A stretch of DNA of 64,000 bases from Antrihabitans stalactiti (GTDB lineage Bacteria > Actinomycetota > Actinomycetes > Mycobacteriales > Mycobacteriaceae): NCBI RefSeq assembly GCF_012932915.1, contig NZ_VCQU01000018.1:1-64000 (forward strand), in the 5' to 3' direction. The notes beneath the pieces are model-generated. The model was not told the origin of the DNA. It saw nothing but the letters and a program-made list of their open reading frames with translations, and made no database searches. The position numbers were made by a program, and so were the translations under genes. This document shows, piece after piece, positions 1 through 7,382 of this stretch (positions within the stretch are counted from its first letter, which is position 1; the number at the start of each line of letters is the position of its first letter).

Positions 1-2
1 TC

Positions 3-62
3 GGCCACCTGATGATCGATCCGACCAAGCGCTACCAAGGCCAATTCCGGGTCGCGGCCTAA
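3..62 (+). CDS. C-terminal fragment, probable IS481-type transposase
   Basis: This is only the last 19 residues and stop codon of a protein that begins left of the window. The tail GHLMIDPTKRYQGQFRVAA resembles the C-terminus of IS481/IS3-type DDE transposases, which often end in a short I/L-D-P-T-K/R-x-Y stretch. No catalytic residue is in view, so the call rests on this tail and on the terminal-repeat-like DNA just downstream. It could equally be the end of an unrelated protein. Confidence 0.4.
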   Translation, partial: GHLMIDPTKRYQGQFRVAA

Positions 63-70
63 AATGTGTC

Positions 71-112
71 CCACATGTATCTAGACACATCTGTGCCACA
101 TGTATCTAGACA
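71..112 (+). repeat. Tandem 17-bp direct repeat at IS-like terminus
   Basis: CCACATGTATCTAGACA occurs at 71-87 and exactly again at 96-112, a 25-bp period. Each unit contains TCTAGA. An ATGTGTC/GACACAT inverted pair (64-70 and 84-90) surrounds the first unit. The pair lies downstream of the rightward fragment and downstream of the leftward NmrA-like gene, so it is in neither gene's promoter, which favours an element terminus over an operator. Confidence 0.6.
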
Positions 113-117
113 GCACA

Positions 118-147
118 GAGTCCCTGGACTCCAAAAAGACTCACAGG
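118..147. repeat. Half copy (copy 1) of dispersed palindromic repeat
   Basis: The centre and the right arm of the palindrome seen intact at 2672-2717, 9889-9934 and 48584-48627 are present: GAGTC, loop CCTG, GACTCC, then AAAAAGACTCACAGG. The outer left arm is missing and is replaced by the IS-like terminal repeats ending at 112. The loop reads CCTG here and CAGG in copies 2 and 3, so this copy is in the opposite orientation. Its outer end (CACAGG) matches copy 2. It ends 3 nt before the stop codon of the leftward NmrA-like gene. Confidence 0.75.
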
Positions 148-149
148 AG

Positions 150-1016
150 TTAGCGTTTGAACGCGCTGGCGTGCTCGGCGGCGAAGCTCTCGATGGTCCG
201 AGGAGCATGGCCGGTGAGGTCGCGCACGGTGGTGCTGACCGTGGCGCCGGCACCGGCTCGGAACAGTTCGGCCATCTCGACGAGATGCTCGACTTTCCAG
301 TCCGGCTGTCCTTGGCGCCGAAGCGCTTTCGCGGCGAGACGGGGCGGGGTGTCGAGATAGCGGACCCGCCGACCGGTCGCCCCGGTGAGAACCGCAGCAA
401 GTTCGGAGTAGCCGAAAGCACGCGGTCCGGTGACGTCGTACACGCGGTCGTAGTGGTCGTCGCTGGTCAGCGCTGCAACCGCGACGGCAGCGATGTCGCG
501 GGCGTCGACCATCGCGATCGGTGCGCCGTTCATCGGCGCCGCGAGCAGTCCGAGTTTGGCGACCATCGGCGCAGCCGTCTCGAGAAGGTTCTGCATGAAG
601 AACCCCGGGCGCAGGAAGGTGAACGGCACGCCTGTCGCCTCGATTCGGTGTTCGGTCTGCCAATGCTGACGCCCGATCTCCGCTGGACCGCCGGGCGAGA
701 CCGACGGGGCAATGCCGGAGACCTTGACGATGTGACCGACCTCGGCACGGACCGCGGCATCGACTGCGTTGCCTTGCAATTCGGCCTGCCGCAGGTCCTG
801 AACCGACAGGAGGAACACGCGGTCGACGCCGTGCATTGCCTTGTCGAGCGAGGCGGCGTCGCCGAGGTCGCCGGTTGCCAGCTCGACTCCCAGGTCGGCG
901 AGTGCGACCGCTTTCGACGGGTCACGGACGAGTGCGCGGACCGACGATCCTGCCGTAACCAGTTGGCGTGCAACCTCGCCGCCGATTTTTCCGGTGGCAC
1001 CGATGACGAGAATCAT
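150..1016 (-). CDS. NmrA-like NAD(P)-binding oxidoreductase/regulator
   Basis: The 288-residue product has a Rossmann nucleotide-binding loop GATGKIGG at residues 6-13 and the overall pattern of the atypical short-chain dehydrogenases of the NmrA/SDR5 group (quinone reductase or NAD(P)-sensing proteins): a conserved VKVSG strand, an FLRPGFFMQN segment and a DARDIA segment. The usual catalytic YxxxK is not evident, which is normal for NmrA-type proteins. Its ATG (1016) overlaps the TGA of the upstream flavin monooxygenase by 4 bp (ATGA), so the two are translationally coupled and probably act on the same substrate or redox signal. The actual substrate is unknown. Confidence 0.85.
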   Translation of the reverse strand: MILVIGATGKIGGEVARQLVTAGSSVRALVRDPSKAVALADLGVELATGDLGDAASLDKAMHGVDRVFLLSVQDLRQAELQGNAVDAAVRAEVGHIVKVSGIAPSVSPGGPAEIGRQHWQTEHRIEATGVPFTFLRPGFFMQNLLETAAPMVAKLGLLAAPMNGAPIAMVDARDIAAVAVAALTSDDHYDRVYDVTGPRAFGYSELAAVLTGATGRRVRYLDTPPRLAAKALRRQGQPDWKVEHLVEMAELFRAGAGATVSTTVRDLTGHAPRTIESFAAEHASAFKR

Positions 1017-2596
1017 GCGACACCTACCAACGACGTGTAGAGGTCGGCCGCGTTGTCGAGGTCGCCGGCGTCCGGCATCGCGAACACGATGCGGTCCGGT
1101 CGCACGATCGCGAAGTCGCCGCCGTGTCGGTCGAAGAAGTCGAGCACGTAGCCGTCGAGGTCCTCGACCACGACGGTCCCTGCCGCGCAACGCGTCCGGC
1201 GATGACCAGGCCGACTGACGGACAGGTAGGCGGCGCCGAGCGAGGCCCACAGCTCCCGGCTCTCCGAGGGCATGTTCGCTTGTGGATCGAGATCGCGACC
1301 GACCACCGCCCAACCGCTGCCGATCAGGTCGTCGAGGGGCCGCAGTCGGCCCGCCGACGTACGAACCGTCGGCTGAGGGAACGCGTGTCCTGCGCCGGAG
1401 CGGCGTCTCGAACTGTCGAAGGCTCCGGACGAATACCGCAGGTGGGGTTTGAACCGGCCCTCGGTGAAGTAGGACACGCGTGCAGCTTTTGCCAGAGCTA
1501 TGTCGCGAATCTTGGCGACTCGGCGACGGCGAGTCTGGACCAACGCGCCGGAGAACCGCGTCAGCCGCGTCATGCGCGTGACGTGGGGACGCCGCTCGCT
1601 CTCGTAGCTGTCGAGCAGCGATGAGTCGGCCGTTCCGGCGATGACGGCCGCGAGTTTCCAAGCAAGGTTGTGGGCGTCGCGCATGCCTGCGCTGAGCCCT
1701 TGCCCTGCGAACGGCGGCATCAAGTGGGCAGCGTCGCCGGCGAGAAGTACACGCCCCGAACGCCATCGGTCCGCCGCGCGAGCGTGAAAGGTGTAGACGA
1801 TGTGCCGCAGAATCGTCACCCGGTCGGGGTCGACCCATGGGGAGATGAGTCGTCGCGCGTTCTCCAGAGTTGCCAGCGCCGCCTGGTCTTCGCCTGGGAG
1901 AACCATGAATTCCCAACGGTGGTGCGTCCCGGGTAGCGGCAGCGTCACGGCTGGACGGTCCGGGTTGCCGACGAACTGGAAACACGTGACATCGTCGAGC
2001 GGGGCCTCGAGTTTCGCGTCGACGACGAGCCACGGCTGCGCGTAGGTCGAACCCGTGAAGGCAATGGAGCAGAGGTTGCGAACGGTACTTCGCCCGCCGT
2101 CACACGCGACGACGTAACGAGCGCGGATCGCAGTCTGCCGTCCTCGGTCGCCCGTGCGGGTCCACACGGTCACGCCGTCGCCGTCGTCGTGGACCGCCTC
2201 GACGCGAACGCCCATCCGGACCGAGACCTGCGGATATCGCGCGACCCCGTCGTGCAACACGCGCTCGAGGTCAGGCTGGTAGAAGAACGCGAGTTGGGGA
2301 AAACCGTTGCGGCCGCCGCTCGGACGCATCGTCACCAGCTGGTCGCCGTTCGCAGCGACGAACTGCGTGCTCTGCCCGAGGTCCAGCAGGGGAAGTAGCT
2401 GATCGTCCAAGCCTGCCGCCTGAAAGATGCGAATCACTTCGTCGTCTGTCGCGCCTGCCCGCGGCATGGTGTGTGGCTTGACATCGCGCTCGAGCACGAT
2501 CGTCGCGACGCCGGCTTGGCCGAGCAGGTTCGCGACCATCGCACCCACAGGTCCGTAGCCGACGACCACAACATCGGTGAGTTCAGAATCGGTCAT
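1013..2596 (-). CDS. FAD-dependent aromatic-ring monooxygenase (MhpA/PheA-like)
   Basis: The 527-residue class A flavoprotein monooxygenase carries GYGPVG for FAD binding at about residues 13-18, the CDG motif (VACDGGRS) at about 163-170 and the GD motif (LLAGDAAHLMPPFAGQG) at about 284-300. Members of this family hydroxylate phenols, phenylpropionates or polyketides with NADPH and O2. A C-terminal thioredoxin-like region is expected after residue 400. ATG at 2596 was chosen over an in-frame start at 2662, because the longer form would run through two palindromes at 2620-2651 that look like operators. It is the first gene of a two-gene operon with the NmrA-like gene. The substrate cannot be told from sequence. 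Confidence 0.88.
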   Translation of the reverse strand: MTDSELTDVVVVGYGPVGAMVANLLGQAGVATIVLERDVKPHTMPRAGATDDEVIRIFQAAGLDDQLLPLLDLGQSTQFVAANGDQLVTMRPSGGRNGFPQLAFFYQPDLERVLHDGVARYPQVSVRMGVRVEAVHDDGDGVTVWTRTGDRGRQTAIRARYVVACDGGRSTVRNLCSIAFTGSTYAQPWLVVDAKLEAPLDDVTCFQFVGNPDRPAVTLPLPGTHHRWEFMVLPGEDQAALATLENARRLISPWVDPDRVTILRHIVYTFHARAADRWRSGRVLLAGDAAHLMPPFAGQGLSAGMRDAHNLAWKLAAVIAGTADSSLLDSYESERRPHVTRMTRLTRFSGALVQTRRRRVAKIRDIALAKAARVSYFTEGRFKPHLRYSSGAFDSSRRRSGAGHAFPQPTVRTSAGRLRPLDDLIGSGWAVVGRDLDPQANMPSESRELWASLGAAYLSVSRPGHRRTRCAAGTVVVEDLDGYVLDFFDRHGGDFAIVRPDRIVFAMPDAGDLDNAADLYTSLVGVA

Positions 2597-2619
2597 GAGT
2601 GAGACCCGCCTATCGTTAC

Positions 2620-2651
2620 TGACGTTTTCGTCATAAATGACTATATCGTCA
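2620..2651. promoter_or_regulatory. Tandem operator-like palindromes before monooxygenase operon
   Basis: TGACGTTTTCGTCA (2620-2633) has perfect 5-bp arms, and TGACTATATCGTCA (2638-2651) has 4-bp arms TGAC/GTCA. Their centres are 18 bp apart, close to two helical turns. They sit 24-55 nt upstream of the monooxygenase ATG, where a repressor or activator dimer would bind. No regulator gene is adjacent inside the window. Confidence 0.45.
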
Positions 2652-2671
2652 CCAGATGGCAAGTCAACACC

Positions 2672-2717
2672 CCTGTGAGTCTTTTGCGAGTCCAGGGACT
2701 CCGAAAAGACTCACAGG
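2672..2717. repeat. Dispersed palindromic repeat, copy 2
   Basis: The arms are 21 nt (2672-2692 and 2697-2717) around the loop CAGG, with two adjacent mismatched positions near the inner stem (GCG opposite CCG). The inner arm reads GTGAGTCTTTTGCGAGTC, and the outer ends are CCTGTGAG and CTCACAGG. It lies between the divergent starts of the monooxygenase (2596) and the L,D-transpeptidase lipoprotein (2805), so it cannot be a transcription terminator for either gene. Confidence 0.9.
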
Positions 2718-2804
2718 CAGTTATGCCTTTCGCCCAGTGTCGATTCCACCGACCGGTCGCGCCGCCTCGATATGATGAGCGCTCACAGGAAGTGGGTTCG
2801 AGCG

Positions 2805-4004
2805 ATGACTAAGCGCGGATATATCGGTGCAATGCTGGCGGCCCTCGTGCTTGCTTTGGCGCTTGCGTCGTGTTCGTCGAACGGTGAGCAGGGCTCGGAC
2901 GCGCAATCAGCGGACGCGGCGCCCGTCATCTCGATCTCGCCGGACCCGACCAAGCCGATCAACGTGACCGACACTGTGACAATCACCGTGCAGCCCGGCA
3001 CGCTGACGACGGTGTCGTTCACCAACGAAGCAGGCACCGAGGTCAAAGGCGTGATGACGCCGGACAACCTGACCTGGAAGACCACCGAGCCGCTCGGCTA
3101 CGACAGGTCCTACACCGTGCATGCCGAGGCCGTGAACTCGAAGGGAGTGTCGACCACCCGGGACGCGGTCGTCACTACTCTGGCGCCGAGCAACCAGACC
3201 CAGGTCTACCTCAACACCTCGAACGGCGGATCACTCACGGACGGCGCGACTTACGGAGTTGGGATCGTGGTCGTCGCACACTTCGATGAATCGATTCGCG
3301 ACAAGGCGAAGGCAGAGGCCGCGATGACGGTGACCACGAATCCGCCCGTCGCGGGCGCGTGGCGCTGGTTCGATGATCAGAACGCGCACTGGCGTCCGGA
3401 GAACTACTACACGCCAGGGACCACCGTGACCGTTGCCGCGAAGCTCTACGGCGTCGACGTCGGCGGCGGATTGTTCGGCCAATCCGACACCGAAGTGTCG
3501 TTCAAGATCGGCGACGCGCACATCTCGACTGCCGACGACAACACCAAGATCGTCACGGTGACCGACAACGGCAAAGTCGTGCGCGAGATGCCGACGTCGA
3601 TGGGCCGCGGCGGGACCGAAACCATCGGCGGAACCACTCTCTCGTTCTGGACGCCGGCCGGGACCTACACCGTGCTCGGCAAGTCGAATCCGGTGATCAT
3701 GGATTCGTCCACCTACGGTCTGCCGGTCAACTCGCGCCTCGGCTACAAGGAATCGATCAACTGGGCCACCCAGATCAGCGGCGACGGAATCTATCTGCAC
3801 CAACTCGACGAAACAGTGTGGGCGCAAGGCAACACCGACACATCGCACGGCTGCCTGAACCTCAACGGGGAGAACGCCAAGTGGTTCTTCCAGTTTGCTC
3901 AAGTCGGCGATGTCGTCAAGATCGTCAACACCGGCGGCGCGCCACAGAACCCATCGAACAACGGCGACTGGTCGATCGCGTGGGCGGACTGGACGCGTCG
4001 CTGA
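2805..4004 (+). CDS. L,D-transpeptidase lipoprotein (LdtB/LdtMt2-type)
   Basis: The 399-residue protein forms 3-3 cross-links between diaminopimelate residues of peptidoglycan. It has a lipoprotein signal with the lipobox LASC (Cys23), two Ig-like modules over about residues 40-240, and a C-terminal YkuD catalytic domain containing HQLD and the SHGCLNLN active-site motif, with the nucleophile at about Cys350. The architecture and length match M. tuberculosis LdtMt2 (Rv2518c), and the later neighbours DUF3618/Bcp/AcpS/Fas fit that locus. ATG 2805 is used because AGGAAG precedes it and the signal peptide begins there; the two ATGs at 2772 and 2775 would lengthen the N-terminus before the signal. 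Confidence 0.93.
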   Translation: MTKRGYIGAMLAALVLALALASCSSNGEQGSDAQSADAAPVISISPDPTKPINVTDTVTITVQPGTLTTVSFTNEAGTEVKGVMTPDNLTWKTTEPLGYDRSYTVHAEAVNSKGVSTTRDAVVTTLAPSNQTQVYLNTSNGGSLTDGATYGVGIVVVAHFDESIRDKAKAEAAMTVTTNPPVAGAWRWFDDQNAHWRPENYYTPGTTVTVAAKLYGVDVGGGLFGQSDTEVSFKIGDAHISTADDNTKIVTVTDNGKVVREMPTSMGRGGTETIGGTTLSFWTPAGTYTVLGKSNPVIMDSSTYGLPVNSRLGYKESINWATQISGDGIYLHQLDETVWAQGNTDTSHGCLNLNGENAKWFFQFAQVGDVVKIVNTGGAPQNPSNNGDWSIAWADWTRR

Positions 4005-4038
4005 CGTCGCAACGTCCGTGCCTTGGGGTCGCAGTCGA

Positions 4039-4182
4039 TCAGTCGGCTGATTCGTCTTCGGTCAGCTCAGGGGCGTTCTCCCGAGTCGCCATGCCGCCGT
4101 CCCGACCGTGGTCGACAGGTCCTGGACGGCCACCTTTGGGTTCACTCGCCTTGTCGGTGGTGTCCTCGTTCGAGCTGTCCAT
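4039..4182 (-). CDS. Small acidic hypothetical protein (47 aa)
   Basis: The reading frame is MDSSNEDTTDKASEPKGGRP onward to ELTEDESAD, rich in Asp, Glu, Gly and Pro with no hydrophobic stretch, so it is probably a soluble, disordered protein. A strong ribosome-binding site (GAGGAG) lies 5-6 nt before the ATG at 4182, which is the main reason for calling it. It is divergent from the unknown gene at 4237, with 54 bp between starts, and convergent with the L,D-transpeptidase gene. Function is unknown. Confidence 0.6.
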   Translation of the reverse strand: MDSSNEDTTDKASEPKGGRPGPVDHGRDGGMATRENAPELTEDESAD

Positions 4183-4236
4183 CGTGTCTCCTCGTCATTC
4201 GTGTTTGTAGCTGTACCCATTCGGGCACACCGTCAT

Positions 4237-4725
4237 GTGTCCGAACTCGAATCGATCTACCGCGCGCCGATGCGGTCGAGGCGAGATGACGTCGATGCCG
4301 ACGAGACGATCGAGCGTGCGATGCGCTTGTCGGTCTGTGGCTTCGGCGGCCGACTGGACCCAGCTCCGGCCACCCTCGAGGAAGCAATTTCTGCGACGAG
4401 CGAGCAGTACGACGAACGAACTGCGCGGCGACTCGAACGGTTCGCCCAGGTGCCCGACGGGTCGTTCGTGTGGTCGAAATTGGATGGGCGCTACTTCCTC
4501 GGGCGGATCACCGGGGAATGGCGGTACGACGACAGCAGCGCTGCCGCCCGCGTCGACCTTGTTCACATCCGTCCGTGCGTGTGGTCAGCGCAGTCATATT
4601 CCGAAGCCACCACGCCGCGTGCCGTGGCGGCGACCTTTGCTCGCGGGGGCCGAAACTTCCAAGAGATCCACAGCGCCGACGTCGTTGAACTCACCTGCCG
4701 GCTGTGGAGCGAGCCACCGAGTTAA
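4237..4725 (+). CDS. Conserved hypothetical protein
   Basis: A soluble protein of 162 residues with the GTG start used here. No family is recognised. Visible features are a charged N-terminal third (TSEQYDERTARRLERFAQ) and a C-terminal part rich in aromatic residues with FVWSKLDGRYFLGRITGEW, which looks like a small beta-barrel or nucleic-acid-binding fold. In-frame starts upstream at 4108 would overlap the divergent 47-aa gene and are rejected. GTG 4237 gives VSELESIYRAP as N-terminus; a later ATG at 4270 is possible. Confidence 0.6.
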   Translation: MSELESIYRAPMRSRRDDVDADETIERAMRLSVCGFGGRLDPAPATLEEAISATSEQYDERTARRLERFAQVPDGSFVWSKLDGRYFLGRITGEWRYDDSSAAARVDLVHIRPCVWSAQSYSEATTPRAVAATFARGGRNFQEIHSADVVELTCRLWSEPPS

Positions 4726-4754
4726 CCGTCGCCACTATTGGGTACACACCTCCA

Positions 4755-5354
4755 ATGAACCTCGGTGAACTTTTCCGTCCGCTGGAATCGCTGTCCAACC
4801 TCGATCCGGCCAGCGACGCGATACAGAAGGCGTTGACGACCATCTACGACACGACGCACCTAGGTGGTCTGCTGCGGGGTGAGTGGCTGGGGCACCCGAT
4901 TCATCCAGCGTTGGTGACGGTGTCTGCCGGGTCTTTCATCGGCGCGTCCGTGCTGGACTACACGGCCGAGCCGAGCGCCGCGCGACGACTGCTGGGGTTC
5001 GGCCTGGCCACCGTCCCGGCCTCGCTGGCGACGGGCTGGGCCGACTGGTCGACGCTGGACCGAACCCAGCGTCGAGTCGGTCTGGTCCATGTGGCGTCGA
5101 ATGCCACCGGCCTGTCGTTGATCCTGGCGTCCTATCTACGGCGACGCCACACCACCGATCGCACGGCACGCGTGCTCAATGTGCTCGGATTGTCCGCCAT
5201 CAGCGCCGCTGGAGCAATCGGCGGGCACATGGTGTTCAGTCAGGGCACCCGTGTCGAACTGGAAGCCGAACCCGCCCTTGCAGGCGCGGCATACGACCCT
5301 GCGCAGCAGCCCATCGCCATGGACAGCGCGAGCGGCCGACATTCAGCTCTCTAG
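4755..5354 (+). CDS. DUF2231-type integral membrane protein
   Basis: The 199-residue product contains the hallmark GHPIHPALVT segment at about residue 45, followed by four hydrophobic helices (GSFIGASVLDY, LLGFGLATVPASLATGWADW, LSLILASYL, VLGLSAISAAGAIGGHMVF). DUF2231 proteins are predicted cytoplasmic-membrane proteins, sometimes near heme or Rieske proteins, but no function is established. It precedes a catalase-fold protein, which fits a heme- or oxidant-related context, though this is inference. ATG 4755 avoids overlap with the previous gene; an in-frame ATG at 4704 exists. Confidence 0.8.
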   Translation: MNLGELFRPLESLSNLDPASDAIQKALTTIYDTTHLGGLLRGEWLGHPIHPALVTVSAGSFIGASVLDYTAEPSAARRLLGFGLATVPASLATGWADWSTLDRTQRRVGLVHVASNATGLSLILASYLRRRHTTDRTARVLNVLGLSAISAAGAIGGHMVFSQGTRVELEAEPALAGAAYDPAQQPIAMDSASGRHSAL

Positions 5355-5388
5355 AACGATTCACACTCCTATCGAAGGATCACAACTG

Positions 5389-6060
5389 ATGGATTTGCCA
5401 GCGAAACTGTTCGAGACCGCGTTCGACGTGGTCGCAAAAGTCCGGAACGCCCGCGTGTTTCACCCCGGCGGGATAGCCCTCTCCGGCCGATTGCACGCCG
5501 AGCCCGAGTTCGAGGACTTGTTCGGCGAGGGCGAACGCGCCGTCATTGCGCGCCTCTCGAAAGGGACCAGCACACCTGGCATCGTCCCCGATATCCTCGG
5601 TTTCGCGTTCCGGGTCCTCGACCGCGATGACCGCCGCTGGGATTTCGCTCTTGCGACCACCGGAACCGGAACGCTCGGACGGTTCCTGCTCACTCCGGCG
5701 CGCGGTTGGGCAAGTGCGCGCTACGGCAGTCTGATGGCCTACCGATTCGATGGTCAGCCGCTGTGGCTGTTCGCCGAGCCCGACTCCGATCAGCCGTCGA
5801 CGGCGTCGATCGCAGCAATGACCACGCATCTCCGCGAGAATGCGCTGACCTTCACTCTTTCGGCAAGCAGCTTGCGGGGCCCGTCACGAAAGGTAGCCAC
5901 GATCACCTTGCATCGCGCCGACAGCACCGAGCGAGCAGTCGTGAACGCTTTCGACCCGATGGAAAACCGGCCGAACGACGTTGAGTTGCTCCCGAAGTTC
6001 GTCAGCGACATTCGTGAACTTGCCTACGCCGGAAGTCGACAGGGGCGCGACGCTCAGTAA
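5389..6060 (+). CDS. Small catalase-fold (heme-binding-like) protein
   Basis: The 223-residue protein has the N-terminal part of the catalase core: VFHPGGIALSG, with a histidine where the distal His normally lies, and ARLSKGTSTPGIVPDILGFAFRV, which aligns in style with the catalase VRFS...D.RG.A.KF segment. It is less than half the length of a classical catalase and lacks an obvious proximal Tyr motif (RxxxY), so catalase activity is doubtful. GAAGGA lies 9 nt before the ATG. The stop is only 5 nt from the stop of the convergent MFS gene. Confidence 0.7.
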   Translation: MDLPAKLFETAFDVVAKVRNARVFHPGGIALSGRLHAEPEFEDLFGEGERAVIARLSKGTSTPGIVPDILGFAFRVLDRDDRRWDFALATTGTGTLGRFLLTPARGWASARYGSLMAYRFDGQPLWLFAEPDSDQPSTASIAAMTTHLRENALTFTLSASSLRGPSRKVATITLHRADSTERAVVNAFDPMENRPNDVELLPKFVSDIRELAYAGSRQGRDAQ

Positions 6061-6065
6061 TCCAC

Positions 6066-7382
6066 TCAGGCCGAGATATGTTCGAGCCTGCGCCGCGTGG
6101 CGTTGGGGCCTAGCAGTGCGACGACCCCTGCGGCGAGGCCGGTGAGCCCGATCGTGGTGAAGCCGGCGCCGAACGACCAATGTGTGACGAGCACCGGCAG
6201 CAGAAGCACACCGACCGCGCCACCGGCGTGACCGATGCCGTCGGAGAGCGCGAAGCCCGTAGCGCGAATGTTCGTCGAGAAGCACTCCGCGGTGAACGTG
6301 TAGGCGACCTGCAGGAAGCAGCCGAGCGACATCGACGCGAGCAGGCAGCCGATCGCGATGACGACATCACCGGCAAATGATCCGACCGCCGCCATGGCTA
6401 TCAGCCAGACGACCGATGCGGCAAGTATGACAAGGCGACGCTCGAATCGGTCCACGGTGCGCAACGCCGCAAGGGCCCCGAGCGGGTAGCCGATCGCGCC
6501 GATTGCAAGCAGTGCGATCGACCCGCCGATAGCGGCGCCCCTATCGGCGAGCAATTGCGCGCCGTCGCCGAGAAAGGCGTAATTACCGATGTACCACAGG
6601 AACCACATCGCGATGAGGATCGTCAGGCGCCTGTAGAAGTGCTCTCCGCCACGCTGTGGTTCGTCGGGTTCGCTTGCTGATTGTGCGTCGAGGTCGACGC
6701 ACTTCTCACGGCAACATTGCTCCATCGCGTCGATCGTTCGCGCCGCGGATTCGTCGCGACCGTGCGTCACCTCCCAGCGGGGCGATTCCGGCAGGACCGT
6801 ACGCACAAGCAGGCCGAGGACCGCGATCGCGCCGCCGATGACGAACATCAGACGCCAGCCGAAGTCGAAGTGCGGCACCAGCGCCCACGCGACGAACGGC
6901 GTGATCGCTTGTCCGAGAATGCCGATCATGAAGGTCGCCACCGCGATGCGGCCGCGGACCCGCGCGGGTGCGAGTTCACTGATGTAGGTCGTGACCAGGT
7001 TCAGGTCCGCGCCGACGCCCATTCCGGTGATGAATCGGAACACCGCCAGGCTGATCAGGCCCTGCGCTGCAGCGTCGCCGAACGAACCGATGGCCGTCAG
7101 CACCATCGTCAGCACAAGCATCCGGTAGCGGCCGAACCGATCGGCGAGCACCCCGATCGACAGCGACCCCAAGGAGTATCCGAGCAGCCCGATCGCCACC
7201 GCGACGAACGCGCCCTCCGACTTCGTCAGCCCGTACTCGTCGGAGATCGCAGGCAGCGCATAGCCGATATTCGCGATGTCGAAGAACACGAAGAAGTAGC
7301 CCAGGCCGATGATGGCCAGGTAGCGGTGCGGCAGCGCCCAGATCGGGATGCGATCCAGTCGAGCAAGTAGGTCGGTGTTCAT
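6066..7382 (-). CDS. MFS transporter, sugar/aromatic-acid porter type
   Basis: A 12-helix permease of 438 residues in the cytoplasmic membrane. The loop between helices 2 and 3 reads GVLADRFGRYRML, a good match to the G-x-x-x-D-R-x-G-R-[KR] signature. PESPRW marks the end of the N-terminal half (sugar porter, PESPRWL in family members), and a Cys-rich cytoplasmic loop follows (QCCREKC). The substrate cannot be named. Its ATG overlaps the TGA of the upstream TDT transporter (ATGA), so both are made from one leftward transcript. Confidence 0.88.
   Translation of the reverse strand: MNTDLLARLDRIPIWALPHRYLAIIGLGYFFVFFDIANIGYALPAISDEYGLTKSEGAFVAVAIGLLGYSLGSLSIGVLADRFGRYRMLVLTMVLTAIGSFGDAAAQGLISLAVFRFITGMGVGADLNLVTTYISELAPARVRGRIAVATFMIGILGQAITPFVAWALVPHFDFGWRLMFVIGGAIAVLGLLVRTVLPESPRWEVTHGRDESAARTIDAMEQCCREKCVDLDAQSASEPDEPQRGGEHFYRRLTILIAMWFLWYIGNYAFLGDGAQLLADRGAAIGGSIALLAIGAIGYPLGALAALRTVDRFERRLVILAASVVWLIAMAAVGSFAGDVVIAIGCLLASMSLGCFLQVAYTFTAECFSTNIRATGFALSDGIGHAGGAVGVLLLPVLVTHWSFGAGFTTIGLTGLAAGVVALLGPNATRRRLEHISA

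Larger units (their letters stand above)
1..112 (+). mobile_element. Right end of an IS481-family-like insertion sequence (partial)
   Basis: The window opens with the last codons of a rightward reading frame ending in DPTKRYQGQFRVAA and a TAA at 60-62. Right after it lie two direct copies of CCACATGTATCTAGACA at 71-87 and 96-112. An Asp-Pro-Thr-Lys/Arg-x-Tyr tail followed by paired TGTG...CATGT...AGACA repeats is what I recall of the 3' ends of IS481-family elements in actinobacteria. The assignment is by memory of the family and not by a search. The outer boundary is taken at the end of the second repeat, where a half palindrome begins. The rest of the element lies outside the window. Confidence 0.42.
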
